Source: Notolepis coatsorum
Lineage: Eukaryota; Chordata; Actinopteri; Aulopiformes; Paralepididae
NCBI GenBank assembly: GCA_963971535.1
Contig: OZ020590.1
Coordinates: forward strand, 155,789,230 to 155,853,229
Direction: 5' to 3'
DNA: 64,000 bases
In this document: piece after piece, positions 1 to 10,257 of the stretch
Layout: every line of letters starts with the position of its first letter
Position numbering within the stretch: position 1 is the first letter of the stretch
The notes under the pieces: generated by a model
Databases searched by the model: none
What the model was told of the DNA's origin: nothing
The model's input: only the letters and a program-made list of their open reading frames with translations
Program-made: the position numbers and the translations under genes

Positions 1-2484
1 GTACTGCGCAGCCTCTCCTCCGAGGACAAGGCAGCGAGCAGCGAGACCTGGATGGCCACAATCCCAGGAGAAGCCCAAGAGATGACACTAGGACTAGTGT
101 GGCGCTTCAAAACAGATTCGCTCCACTATAGACACAAACCCCTGACCACGGAGCAGGGAAGGTCGACGGCAATACCGACCACCAGACGGAGTGTGTACAG
201 AACACTCGCCCGACAATATGACCCGTTAGGATGTATACTACCGTACACCACCAGGGCAAAGATGATTGTACGAGCATTGTGGGACAAGGACCAGGGCTGG
301 GACGACCCCATTCCCGCACACCTTGCATCCACCTGGAGAGAGTGGGAGATGGAACTCCACTCACTCCCAGGCGTTAATATACGCCGAAGCTACTTCCCAC
401 CCACGGTGAGGCCAGAGACATGTAAAATGGATATACACGTCTTCAGTGACGCCTCCGAGGTCGCCTACGGATCAGTAGCCTACTTGCGGGCCCAAGAAGA
501 GGGGGGAGAGATCTACACAGCATTCATCCTCGCCCGCTCGAGAATAGCCCCACGCAAGCAACAGTCTATCCCACGTCTAGAGCTCTGCGCAGCCCTCGCA
601 GGAGCGCATCTAGCCACGCTCATCCAACGTGAGCTCACCATTCCGGTGCATAGAACAATCCTGTGGTCAGATTCCACGACAGTACTCGCCTGGATCAAAT
701 CGGATTCATGCAAATACAAAGTCTTCGTGGGAGTCAGAGTCACTGAGATTCAAGAGTTAACCGGAGAGTTAACCGGAGAAGCAAACTGGCGCTATGTTGA
801 TACAAAACACAACCCAGCTGACGTCATCACCCGGGGAATGTCCCTAGATGACTTAACCCGTCGTAACATCTACAGTGACGGACCAGCATTCCTCAAGCTC
901 CCGGAAGGAGATTGGCCCACGCCCACCCCGAGGGAAGCAAGTGACGAGGAGGCTGAGAATAAGAAACCTATGTTCTGTGGATTGAGCACTGTTGTCTCCG
1001 CAGACCCCAACATAGACGATTGCATTACCATAGAGAGTGCGCAGCAACGGACATTCCTGCGGCACCACCCAGAGATTCAGTCCCCCGCTGATATGTCAGC
1101 AGCTGACTACGAGGAAGCAGAACTGCTTCTACTGCAACGAGCCCAGAGAGACTCGTTCCCCGATGAACTAGACTGTCTACAGGGAGGAAAGCCCGTCCCA
1201 TCAGACAGCAGATTGATTCATCTGGCCCCCGAGAGTGACACACATACCCTCATCAGAGTGGGTGGTCGCCTGCGGAGAGCCCCCAATTTACCGGATGACA
1301 TTAAGTACCCGATCGTATTGAACAGCCGACACAAGGTCACAGAGCTGATTATAAAGAAATACGACGAGGATGTACACCACGCAGGAGCAGAGAGAGTCTT
1401 CGCGGAGATCAGACGTCGTTACTGGATACTTCAAGGAAGAGAGGCGGTGCGACGCTTCCAGCGAACCTGTCTAGACTGCCGAAAGTGGCGCGCGCAGCCC
1501 AGCATACCACGGATGGCTGACCTACCTCCATGTCGCCTCCGACTCGGCGACAAGCCATTCCACTCAACAGGCATGGACTGTTTTGGCCCGCTGCACATAA
1601 AGAAAGGAAGAGGCACCGAGAAGCGGTGGGGTATTGTATTCAAATGCATGACCACCAGAGCGATACATATCGAGCTCCTTCCGACCATGAGCACAGACTC
1701 ATTCCTTATGGCCTTCCGAAGATTCACATCACGGAAAGGAAAACCGTCTACATTATTGTCCGATCACGGGACAAACTTCAAAGGCGGAGAAAGAGAGCTG
1801 AGGGAGAGCTTCCAAGCTATGGGCCCAGAACTTAAGACCCACCTCGCTCCAGCCCAGATTGACTTCCAATTCAACCCCCCAAACGCACCCCACTTCGGTG
1901 GAACTTGGGAACGAGAAGTACGTTCTATAAAGACAGCCCTGTACGCAGTACTTGGGGCCCAGACTGTGGCGGAAGAAGTCCTAATGACAGTCCTCACGGA
2001 GATTGAGGGAGTATTGAACTCAAAGCCCCTCGGTTACGTCTCCAGTGATGTAGCAGATGTCGACCCAGTCACCCCCAACACCCTCCTGATGGGGCGGCTA
2101 GATCCCGCGTTACCCCAGACAATGTACCGGCCTGAAGAAGCGAACGGCCGACGAATGTGGAGGTACAGCCAAGTATTAGCCGACAAGTTTTGGAGCAGTT
2201 TCCTACTGCACTACCTACCGTCTCTACAGACCCGCCAGAAGTGGGTAAAAGAGAGAGACAATTTGACGGAAGGAACAGTCGTCATGATTATTGACCAGTC
2301 ACTACCCAGAGCTATGTGGCCGGCTGGCCGCGTAAGCAAAGTGATCACCGGTGCCGATGGCAAGGTCCGAGCAGCTGAAGTACTCGTCCAAGGGCGCACT
2401 TACACCCGTCCTGTGGCGAGGCTCATAGAACTGCCCCGACTCCCAGACACAATCGATGATGACCATGACCCTATGACTTTGTGA
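1..2484 (+). CDS. BEL/Pao retrotransposon pol, C-terminal part (RNase H, integrase, DUF5641-like tail), 5' end outside window
   Basis: The frame is open from base 1, so this is the 3' part of a longer gag-pol frame; the ATG at 52 is internal. Seen in order, numbered from that ATG: an RNase H domain (VFSDASEVAYGSVAY near 130, acidic residues continuing in PRLELCAAL, LWSDSTTVLAW and NPADVITRG); an integrase zinc finger of HHCC type (HH near 445, CLDC near 480); an integrase core with D in GMDCFGPL, D in SDHGTNF and E in GTWEREVR; and a C-terminal DUF5641-like region with the conserved WRYSQVLADKFW and AMWPAGRV stretches. This order is that of BEL/Pao elements. The enzyme would remove RNA from hybrids and insert cDNA. 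No stop or frameshift is seen up to the TGA at 2482-2484, followed by a polypurine tract and LTR. The same family recurs, broken, at 22.6-26.9 kb. Confidence 0.93.
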   Translation, partial: VLRSLSSEDKAASSETWMATIPGEAQEMTLGLVWRFKTDSLHYRHKPLTTEQGRSTAIPTTRRSVYRTLARQYDPLGCILPYTTRAKMIVRALWDKDQGWDDPIPAHLASTWREWEMELHSLPGVNIRRSYFPPTVRPETCKMDIHVFSDASEVAYGSVAYLRAQEEGGEIYTAFILARSRIAPRKQQSIPRLELCAALAGAHLATLIQRELTIPVHRTILWSDSTTVLAWIKSDSCKYKVFVGVRVTEIQELTGELTGEANWRYVDTKHNPADVITRGMSLDDLTRRNIYSDGPAFLKLPEGDWPTPTPREASDEEAENKKPMFCGLSTVVSADPNIDDCITIESAQQRTFLRHHPEIQSPADMSAADYEEAELLLLQRAQRDSFPDELDCLQGGKPVPSDSRLIHLAPESDTHTLIRVGGRLRRAPNLPDDIKYPIVLNSRHKVTELIIKKYDEDVHHAGAERVFAEIRRRYWILQGREAVRRFQRTCLDCRKWRAQPSIPRMADLPPCRLRLGDKPFHSTGMDCFGPLHIKKGRGTEKRWGIVFKCMTTRAIHIELLPTMSTDSFLMAFRRFTSRKGKPSTLLSDHGTNFKGGERELRESFQAMGPELKTHLAPAQIDFQFNPPNAPHFGGTWEREVRSIKTALYAVLGAQTVAEEVLMTVLTEIEGVLNSKPLGYVSSDVADVDPVTPNTLLMGRLDPALPQTMYRPEEANGRRMWRYSQVLADKFWSSFLLHYLPSLQTRQKWVKERDNLTEGTVVMIIDQSLPRAMWPAGRVSKVITGADGKVRAAEVLVQGRTYTRPVARLIELPRLPDTIDDDHDPMTL

Positions 2485-2569
2485 GTTGACTGACCCTTAC
2501 AGCGAACCCTTGAGTGGTAGACAGTGCGGTTAATCTGTCTCTGCTTAGCTAATTAGGTTGTGACCAATT

Positions 2570-2579
2570 AGGGGGCGGC
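2570..2579 (+). promoter_or_regulatory. Polypurine tract of BEL/Pao copy 1
   Basis: AGGGGGCGGC lies immediately before the LTR start TGTTCTGAAG. The second copy has AGGAGGCGGC in the same position (26947-26956). This is the expected plus-strand priming site. Confidence 0.7.
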
Positions 2580-3985
2580 TGTTCTGAAGGATCAGATTAA
2601 ACCGAATATATATATTTATTTATATATATATATTTAATTGTATTTGTATATCCCCTGATATCCCTTGTATATTCCTTGTACAATATGCATTGAATATCCC
2701 TTCTAGTCTACTGAACATCCCATAATAGTCTCCATTCTACCATTGGACGAGACCTTGGTGCCAGGTCGCCATACCCCTCAGACCAAGTTCAATCGTACCG
2801 CTCAACATGTATGGACAAGTCCTAGTTCCGCGTAGGAATATGTCTACCGCACCACTAATGGTACTATTTGTTCATAGTGCGTATATATACTGCGCTATTA
2901 AAGTAGAACTTTCCTTTTAGTCCAGTTCCTTACCCTCCAACAGAGTGACAGACGCAAAAGCCTCCCCGCGAACCACGTGTGGGCAGTAAGGCCAATTCGG
3001 CCCAGTATCGGCATTGAGACATCGTGTATATTAATATTTGAATAGTCATATTTGGCACTATATCGTCGAGTTGGACGTATTCTATTAAGCTAATAATAGT
3101 CTATTCATATATAGTGCCTCGTGCGGTAAGAGTTCTATAGTAATCAGCACCCCCATCGTTTCGGGCATCAGCTGGACGCTTATCCAGGGTGGTTGACCCC
3201 ACGTGAAGCTGCACCCGAGGAGCTCCAGGCCAAAGAGCGAGTGGACCTGTATATTGGATTATTCTACCGACGACGGCTAGCCTTCCCCGGCTTGGATTAT
3301 GCTTTGAGTACTTTGATTATTCTATGGATAAAGGCCAACACGGCGGTGTGTTGGAAATACTCCCCCCGGAGAGGACGACAGGTGAGACGGCGCTCTGCAC
3401 AGTGAGGTCGCCTCACGTCTCTCCGTCGTGGACCGGAGGACGCCGGCCACAGAGGGTCCAACTGCATTCATCTGTGGATCGAGGATCGTTGGGCACCGTG
3501 TCGCACAACTGTGGACTCTCCCAAGATACCCTCGGCCAGACGGGATCCAGCCAGTGACTCTCTAACCCCCCCCCCCCCTCCAGCTGTCCTACAAGCAGTC
3601 GGAACCTTCCCCTAGTGTATCCAGCTATATAATCATTCAAGTATCATCGCTATTGTTCCCTAAATATTCCAGGTTGTATATTTGCTTCCTGCGCAATCAG
3701 AGATTGGACATTCGATATTGATCTACCTACGAATACTCATTTGCCATAAAAGTGCATACTATTTCAAATCATAAATGTAATTAAGTGATCGTTGTACATA
3801 CCTTTTGCTATGTATTAAAACTCAAACTTTCGATTTGGTACATTTGTGTTGGATCCGTTTATCAGGTGGGAGTGTTCAACATATTCATACCTAGTACTGG
3901 GTGGCCAGAGTCTAAAGTACAAGAGGTAGTGGTAGTAAGTATCATATCTAACCATACAGTCAGGGAATTGTACCCCTCAGTTACA
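2580..3985 (+). repeat. 3' LTR of BEL/Pao copy 1 (1406 bp)
   Basis: It begins TGTTCTGAAG after the polypurine tract and ends CCCCTCAGTTACA; copy 2 has the same ending (28258), where a TSD fixes it. A TATATATACTGCG block at about 2882 is shared with the copy 2 LTR and is a likely TATA box. Apart from the ends and this block the two LTRs have diverged clearly. The matching 5' LTR lies outside the window, so the TSD cannot be checked. Short frames inside it, such as 3193-3405, have no supported coding content. Confidence 0.8.
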
Positions 3986-4381
3986 GTAATGTTTCAATGT
4001 AACTTTGGAGAGGTATTAGTAATGTTTCACTGTAACTTTGGAGAGGTATTAGTAATGTTTCAATGTAACTTTGGAGAGGTATTAGTAATGTTTCACTGTA
4101 ACTCTGGAGAGATATTAGTAATGTTTCAATGTAACTTTGGAGAGGTATTAGTGATGTTTCAATGTAACTTTGGAGAGGTATTAGTAATGTTTCACTGTAA
4201 CTCTGGAGAGATATTAGTAATGTTTCAATGTAACTTTGGAGAGGTATTAGTAATGTTTCACTGTAACTCTGGAGAGATATTAGTAATGTTTCAATGTAAC
4301 TTTGGAGAGGTATTAGTAATGTTTCAATGTAACTTTGGAGAGGTATTAGTGATGTTTCAATGTAACTTTGGAGGGGTATTG
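3986..4381 (+). repeat. 33-bp minisatellite, 12 units
   Basis: Units start with GTAATGTTTCAATGTAAC, and the spacing is exactly 33 bases (3986, 4019 ... 4349). Variants differ at a few sites (TTTCAC/TTTCAA, TTTGG/TCTGG). The array starts on the base after the LTR end. As 33 is divisible by three, it yields an open frame reading VMFQCNFGEVL again and again; this is a by-product, not a gene. Confidence 0.95.
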
Positions 4382-4751
4382 CACAGGTCCGTCAGTGGGA
4401 AAGAGGGCTGGTATCCTGGTTGATACAGCAGGTGGAAAGATATGGGAAGCATGCAGGTGAAATGACAGGTGTCTTTTACTGAAGGGGTTCTTAAGAGTCT
4501 TTTAAACTGTGTGATTATAGTGGTATTAATGTGTGTGTGAATGAAGTGTAACATGAATAGCTTTGTGTAGCTGAGTGTCTTGTTTACCCATGCAATGCAT
4601 ACAAGGCCTCTATTGTACAACAATACTTGTATATCTTCCCCAATATCTTTCCATTACATTTTCATTCAACCTTTATTTACACTGAGGTTTCCATCATGTA
4701 TACTAGTGACGCCGAGTATACAACTAAAAGATAAAATAACACAAAGATAAA
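4382..4751. other. Spacer between two minisatellites
   Basis: About 370 bases of AT-rich sequence. I see no gene, terminal repeat or RNA element. The phrase CAACCTTTATTTACACTGAGG (from 4669) resembles the 3' ends of dispersed fish repeats, but I could not assign it. Confidence 0.4.
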
Positions 4752-5575
4752 AACAAGTAATCAGCACGATACAATCAAGTTAAAATAAGAAAAAAACAAG
4801 TAATCAGCACGATACAATCAAGTTAAAATAAGATAAAAACAAGTAATCAGCACGATACAATCAAGTTAAAATAAGAAAAAAAACAAGTAATCAGCACGAT
4901 ACAATCAAGTTAAAATAAGATAAAAAACAAGTAATCAGCACGATAAAATCAAGTTAAAATAAGATAAAAAACAAGTAATCAGTACGATACAATCAAGTTA
5001 AAATAAGATAAAAAACAAGTAATCAGCACGATAAAATAAAGTTAAAATAAGATAAAAAAACAAGTAATCAGCACGATACAATCAAGTTAAAATAAGATAA
5101 AAACAAGTAATCAGCACGATACAATCAAGTTAAAATAAGATAAAAACAAGTAATCAGCACGATACAATCAAGTTAAAATAAGATAAAAACAAGTAATCAG
5201 CACGATACAATCAAGTTAAAATAAGATAAAAACAAGTAATCAGCACGATACAATCAAGTTAAAATAAGATAAAAACAAGTAATCAGCACGATACAATCAA
5301 GTTAAAACAAGATAAAAACAAGTAATCAGCACGATACAATCAAGTTAAAATAAGATAAAAAACAAGTAATCAGCACGATAAAATCAAGTTAAAATAAGAT
5401 AAAAATAAGTAATCAGCACGATAAAATCAAGTTAAAATAAGATAAAAACAAGTAATCAGCACGATAAAATCAAGTTAAAATAAGATAAAAAACAAGTAAT
5501 CAGCACGATACAATCAAGTTAAAATAAGATAAAAACAAGTAATCAGCACGATACAATCAAGTTAAAATAAGATTA
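4752..5575 (+). repeat. 42-45-bp minisatellite, about 19 units
   Basis: The repeating core is CAAGTAATCAGCACGATA, followed by CAATCAAGTTAAAATAAG and an A-run of variable length, which makes the period vary between about 42 and 45. Some units carry AAAATC for CAATC. No spacers or protein coding are seen. Confidence 0.95.
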
Positions 5576-5599
5576 AAAAACAGGAAACAAGAAACAGGA

Positions 5600-5820
5600 A
5601 AAGCAAAGGTCCAAAGGTTGGAAGAGTATCAAACTTTAAAGTGCATTGGAGGGCGTTCCAAGAGTATGAAGCGCTAAAAGAAAAGGCAGTTTTTCCAAAG
5701 TTAGAACAAGATCTGGGAACCTTAAGCAGATCACCTGAGAGACTCTGATAGAATCCAGAATTCCAATCCAACCTTGTTGTAATGTAAACGGGTTGCTTAG
5801 CAACAAGAGCTTTGAAAAAT
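5600..5820 (-). pseudogene. LINE reverse transcriptase C-terminal fragment (L2/Rex/jockey-like)
   Basis: On the minus strand the frame reads FKALVAKQPVYITT, then LLKVPRSCSNFGKTAFSFSA and YSWNALQCTL. This is the tail of many fish LINE reverse transcriptases: a PR....FG..AF...A...WN.L pattern downstream of the thumb. Only about 70 residues are recognisable. The frame extends through 6026 to 5562, but the outer parts are not recognisable and there is no catalytic domain. It is a truncated relic lying just after the 43-bp array. Confidence 0.6.
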
Positions 5821-6604
5821 AAACAAATACCAATGTTTATTCGTGTGGCATGGGTCGGAGAGATCAATATGAAAGTGCCGTCGACGGCATCGAGCAGCTC
5901 TGCAGTGGCGGTGCACGGTCGAAGAAGACCAAATAAAATCTGTGGAAGTGGGTCAATACATCGACCCGCTCCCAAAATGAAAGTGTGTTCCTTAAGCGGC
6001 ACCGAATGCACTCTTTTCACAGTCAATTATTAATGCGGCGGCGGTCGCGGTGGGATCCAACGAGGAGCTGCTGACTCTAGTGAAATAACTGGGGGTCGAC
6101 TTGAAAGACCAAAGATAGCCGACATTCGACGCAGAAATAATCGCAGGTGTAAAACCTGCCGTGGGCTACAGAAGGCCTCTGTATACACGCCGAATGTCGG
6201 TATATATAAGTAGCAGCAGTAGACAGACACATCAATACCACCAACGCTTTAATCACAGAGACTAAATAGGTTTAAAAAAACTCCTTTATTCCGATCTCAG
6301 TTAAACTTTTAAATAGTGCCAGATAAATGGCAATTATCGAATAACCGATATTTGGTTGTTATATTATCGATATTCGATAACCGATATTTGGGTATACTAT
6401 TCTAATGTGGTGTGTTGCCAGACATCCTGCTGTGCAGGTACTTTACTGTATCTTTTATATTGTGTATCTCCTCTGTTTGGAGTCAGTTGTGTTGTGTCAT
6501 GTCTGTATGTATGTGTCTGTGGCTGTAGTGTGGGTGTAAGCCCAAGACAAATTTCCCAAAAGGGACTCTTGACTCTTGTATCGCCTTGTTATTGCAACTC
6601 ATGT
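5821..6604. other. Unassigned stretch with short inverted motifs
   Basis: No gene is supported. CCGACATTCG (about 6119) and CGAATGTCGG (about 6193) form a 10-bp inverted pair, followed by TATATATAAG. Around 6335-6392 the motif CGATAACCGATATTTGG occurs twice, resembling the sub-terminal parts of hAT-like elements, but no ends or TSD were found. Confidence 0.3.
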
Positions 6605-7528
6605 AGGAGGCTAGGCCTGGTCTAGTGGTAGGAGGAGGGCTGCTGGGGCCTAGGCCTGGTGGTAGGAGGAGGGCTGCTGGGGCCTAGGCCTGGTGGTAGG
6701 AGGAGGGCTGCTGGGGCCTAGGCCTGGTGGTAGGAGGAGGGCTGCATGGGCCTAGGCCTGGTCTGGTGGTAGGAGGGCTGCTGGGGCCTAGGCCTGGTCT
6801 GGTGGTAGGAGGGCTGCTGGGGCCTAGGCCTGGTCTGGTGGTAGGAGGAGGGCTGCTGGGGCCTGGTCTGGTCTGGTGGTAGGAGGAGGGCTGCTGGGGC
6901 CTAGGCCTGGTCTGGTGGTAGGAGGAGGGCTGCTGGGGCCTAGGCCTGGTCTGGTGGTAGGAGGAGGGCTGCTGGGGCCTAGGCCTGGTCTGGTGGTAGG
7001 AGGAGGGCTGCTGGGGCCTGGTCTGGTCTGGTGGTAGGAGGAGGGCTGCTGGGGCCTAGGCCTGGTCTGATGGTAGGAGGGCTGCTGGGGCCTAGGCCTG
7101 GTCTGGTGGTAGGAGGAGGGCTGCTGGGGCCTGGTCTGGTCTGGTGGTAGGAGGGCTGCTGGGGCCTAGGCCTGGTCTGGTGGTAGGAGGAGGGCTGCTG
7201 GGGCCTAGGCCTGGTCTGGTGGTAGGAGGAGGGCTGCTGGGGCCTGGTCTGGTCTGGTGGTAGGAGGAGGGCTGCTGGGGCCTAGGCCTGGTCTGGTGGT
7301 AGGAGGAGGGCTGCTGGGGCCTAGGCCTGGTCTGGTGGTAGAATGAGGGCTGCTGGGGCCTGGTCTGGTGGTAGGAGGGCTGCTGGGGCCTAGGCCTGGT
7401 CTGGTGGTAGAAGGAGGGCTGCTGGGGCCTAGGCCTGGTCTGGTGGTAGGAGGAGGGCTGCTGGGGCCTAGGCCTGGTCTGGTGGTAGGAGGAGGGCTGC
7501 TGGGGCCTAGGCCTGGTCTGGTGGTAGG
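6605..7528 (+). repeat. 39-bp G-rich minisatellite, left part
   Basis: Units of GGCCTGGTCTGGTGGTAGG followed by AGGAGGGCTGCTGGGGCCTA, with length variants of about 33-42 bases from gain or loss of AGG or CTAGGC blocks. The array is interrupted by the LTR element at 7529-10257 and resumes afterwards. Strong G/C strand skew. Confidence 0.95.
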
Positions 7529-8179
7529 TGTAACGCTCGTGTACTAATTGAAGATGAGAGCACAGTTAGCAGACAAGGGAGAATGAACGTAGGCAGAAAC
7601 GAGGAGCGATGCTTGAAGAAGGGTGTTTACTTCTTATCCAAACGTAAATACAAAACAACACTACTAATAACACAATGACGGAAAACAAGAAAACGACAGA
7701 AGTATACAGGACTCACTAGACATCAACGGGGAAGGCAGGCACGACACGGGGAACACACAGGATACTGGAGGAATGTCGCCACAGGAAGTGAGGAACAAAC
7801 AGACACCTAAATACTAACACTAATTAATAACGATCAACACCTGGCAGGGCCAGGCCAAAACACAGAATCACAAACACAACCTAGACACAAAAGCACTGAC
7901 ACACTAAACACAACTAGACACTAAGGCCATGACACACTAAACACAACTAGACACTAAGGCAATGACACACAACAACTCAACAGGGGTGTAACATCAAACA
8001 CAGACAGGGATGGCCCAGCATAACATAATATTACAAATCAAATCAACAATGTGCAACCAACACAAAATGGCCGACCGCACCATCGGGCTTAGGTCACCAG
8101 AGGGAGCAATGTCAGGAGGAGAGCACTGTCCAATGTTATTCTCCTGCCGGTCAGCAGGACCGGCCCTTGGGTCGTAACA
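7529..8179 (-). repeat. 3' LTR of the self-priming element
   Basis: 651 bp, in minus orientation from TGTTACGACC at 8179 to TTACA at 7529. It contains the stop of the internal frame (7994). It is the same length as the other LTR and nearly identical. Confidence 0.9.
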
Positions 8180-9604
8180 GTACCCCCCTCTCAACGGGGG
8201 GCTTCCAGACCCCCGAGAACAACGTCCGCACCCAGGCGAGGGAGGAAGCCGGAACCCCGGAGGGGGCACAAGGAGAGGACCCGGAGACCAGGAGCCGGGA
8301 GACAGAGCGAAAACCCCAGGAGGGGCATAGCAGCCAGGGGGGCTGAAAACGGGCGCAGATGCCCGGAGAGGGGTGGAGGGAAAGGGAGCAGCGGCCCGGA
8401 GAGGGGGGGAGGGGAAGGGAGCAGCGGCCTGGAGAGGGGGGGAGGGGAAGGGAGCAGCGGCCCGACGAGGGGGGGAGGGGACGGGCACCGAGACCCGGGG
8501 AGGGGGGCTGGACCTGGGAACAGAGGCCCGACGAGGGGGGGTAGGAACAGGTGCCGAAGCCCGGGAAGGGGAGCTGGACCCCGGAGCAGGATCCCGGACG
8601 AGAGCCCCTCCAGCCGCCGGACTAGGAACCGGTTCAGGGGAGACGGAACGGAGGGGCGGCGGCGGCGACCCCCGGAGCAGGACCCAGCGTAGACCACGGC
8701 GAAGACCACGCCGAAGACCACGCCGAAGACCACGGCGAGGACCAGGACGCCGGTCACGGCGTGGGGGTGGACCAGACGGGAAGCCAGGACCAGTCGAGGA
8801 GCCGGAGCCCGGCGTTGCAGCCGGACCAGTTGTAGAGGCTGGGCTGGGCGTGGAGACCAGTCCGGTCTCGGCGGCGATGCGTGGCGTAGAGGCTGGGCTG
8901 GTCGTGGAAGCCGGAGGGGGAGTGATGACAGCCGGGGCTACACCGAGCGGAACCAGGCTGGCAGCGACGGCCGGGTCAGCTGTGGAGGCCTCATCTGCTG
9001 CACCAGCCATGCAAGCTGTAGCGTCTGTGTCAGCTGGGAGGGTCTGGCTAGCTACAGAGGCTAAGCTAACAGTAGGGCCTGGGTTAGCTGTGGAGGCCTC
9101 ATCTGCTGCACTAGCCACGCAAGCTGTAGGAGTGACGCTAACGGGCAGAGCTACGCTAGCTGGGGATGCACGGTTAGCTACCAGAGAGATGCTAACGGGC
9201 GGAGCTGCGTTAGCTGGGGATGCACGGTTAGCTACCGGAGAGATGCTAACGGGCGGAGCTGCGTTAGCTGGGGACGCACGGTTAGCTACAGGCTCTAGGC
9301 TGACCGTGAGTTGAATGCTAGTCGGCTGGCTAGCTGCGGGGGAAAAGCTAGCAAGCGGGACCAGACTGGTGGGTAGGGTACTAGGGATCGGCATAAACCC
9401 TTCCATGAGGGCGGAGACGTGGTCGGCCATAACCCGCATCGCAGGCGCCTGTGTCGGGCTCTCTCTTGCAACCCTGTCGATCGTCTGGAGCCAGAACACC
9501 CACTTGGCAGGCGTGTACTGCTCCAGATTACCGTCCATCAAGTTTTGAAGGATAACAAAAGTATCTACCACCTTGCCTGCTGTGCGTTTGATTGGTGGCG
9601 ACAT
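7994..9604 (-). CDS. Putative gag-like protein of the self-priming element, Pro/Ala/Ser/Arg-rich (536 aa)
   Basis: The ATG (9604-9602) lies two bases after the 5' LTR, inside the proposed self-priming site, and the frame ends within the 3' LTR. The first 70 residues (MSPPIKRTAGKVVDTF..., with PAKWVFWLQTIDRVAR) look like ordinary structured protein. Residues of about 75-270 are Ala/Pro/Ser/Thr-rich with repeats of PVANRASPANAAPPVS. About 275-300 is arginine-rich with RRGLRRGLRRGL, coded by a 12-bp repeat at about 8697-8745. The rest is proline-rich. I do not recognise the family. From position and context it may be a degenerate or specialised gag, but I see no CCHC knuckle, protease, RT or integrase. 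The opposite strand is also open for 313 codons owing to GC bias. Confidence 0.55.
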   Translation of the reverse strand: MSPPIKRTAGKVVDTFVILQNLMDGNLEQYTPAKWVFWLQTIDRVARESPTQAPAMRVMADHVSALMEGFMPIPSTLPTSLVPLASFSPAASQPTSIQLTVSLEPVANRASPANAAPPVSISPVANRASPANAAPPVSISLVANRASPASVALPVSVTPTACVASAADEASTANPGPTVSLASVASQTLPADTDATACMAGAADEASTADPAVAASLVPLGVAPAVITPPPASTTSPASTPRIAAETGLVSTPSPASTTGPAATPGSGSSTGPGFPSGPPPRRDRRPGPRRGLRRGLRRGLRRGLRWVLLRGSPPPPLRSVSPEPVPSPAAGGALVRDPAPGSSSPSRASAPVPTPPRRASVPRSSPPPRVSVPVPSPPRRAAAPFPSPPLQAAAPFPSPPLRAAAPFPSTPLRASAPVFSPPGCYAPPGVFALSPGSWSPGPLLVPPPGFRLPPSPGCGRCSRGSGSPPLRGGYCYDPRAGPADRQENNIGQCSPPDIAPSGDLSPMVRSAILCWLHIVDLICNIMLCWAIPVCV

Positions 9605-9606
9605 TC
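9595..9606 (-). promoter_or_regulatory. Candidate self-priming primer-binding site
   Basis: On the minus strand GAATGTCGCCAC starts immediately after the 5' LTR. It does not begin TGG as tRNA-primed sites usually do. It pairs over all 12 bases with GTGGCGACATTC in the LTR (9860-9849), which would be near the RNA 5' end. A TATTTAG TATA-like motif lies about 25-32 bases upstream of that point. This matches the known Tf1/sushi arrangement. Confidence 0.7.
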
Positions 9607-10257
9607 TGTAACGCTCGGGTACTAATTGAAGATGAGAGCACAGTTAGCAGACAAGGGAGAATGAACGTAGGCAGAAACGAGGAGCGATGCTTGAAGAAGG
9701 GTGTTTACTTCTTATCCAAACGTAAATACAAAACAACACTACTAATAACACAATGACGGAAAACAAGAAAACGACAGAAGTATACAGGACTCACTAGACA
9801 TCAACGGGGAAGGCAGGCACGACACGGGGAACACACAGGATACTGGAGGAATGTCGCCACAGGAAGTGAGGAACAAACAGACACCTAAATACTAACACTA
9901 ATTAATAACGATCAACACCTGGCAGGGCCAGGCCAAAACACAGAATCACAAACACAACCTAGACACAAAAGCACTGACACACTAAACACAACTAGACACT
10001 AAGGCCATGACACACTAAACACAACTAGACACTAAGGCAATGACACACAACAACTCAACAGGGGTGTAACATCAAACACAGACAGGGATGGCCCAGCATA
10101 ACATAATATTACAAATCAAATCAACAATGTGCAACCAACACAAAATGGCCGACCGCACCATCGGGCTTAGGTCACCAGAGGGAGCAATGTCAGGAGGAGA
10201 GCACTGTCCAATGTTATTCTCCTGCCGGTCAGCAGGACCGGCCCTTGGGTCGTAACA
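9607..10257 (-). repeat. 5' LTR of the self-priming element
   Basis: 651 bp. If transcription begins at the GTGGCGACATTC motif (9860), U3 would be about 397 bp and R-U5 about 254 bp; this is inferred. Confidence 0.88.

Larger units (their letters stand above)
7529..10257 (-). mobile_element. Non-autonomous LTR retrotransposon, Tf1/sushi-like self-priming organisation (2729 bp)
   Basis: Two direct repeats of 651 bp (7529-8179 and 9607-10257) bound a 1427-bp interior, flanked by a perfect 5-bp TSD GTAGG (7524-7528 and 10258-10262). The element is oriented on the minus strand: LTRs read TGTTACGACC to GCGTTACA. The base after the 5' LTR starts GAATGTCGCCAC (9606 down to 9595), whose complement GTGGCGACATTC lies inside the same LTR (9860 down to 9849). 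A purine tract GAGAGGGGGGTAC (8192-8180) precedes the 3' LTR. By eye the LTRs differ at one base (TCGTGTAC/TCGGGTAC), so the insertion is recent. No polymerase genes are present, so enzymes must come from another element. Confidence 0.88.

Noticed and set aside
3785..4423. 212-codon frame
   Set aside because: Created by a 33-bp repeat divisible by three and running out of the LTR; no independent coding evidence.
4752..5575. Possible CRISPR array
   Set aside because: The period is continuous with no unique spacers between repeats; it is a eukaryotic minisatellite. The same holds for the 33-, 39-, 41-, 53-, 66- and 70-bp arrays.
8373..9314. 313-codon plus-strand frame
   Set aside because: Antisense to the element's own frame in very GC-rich, repetitive DNA, where stops are rare; the minus frame is better placed by its start and element structure.
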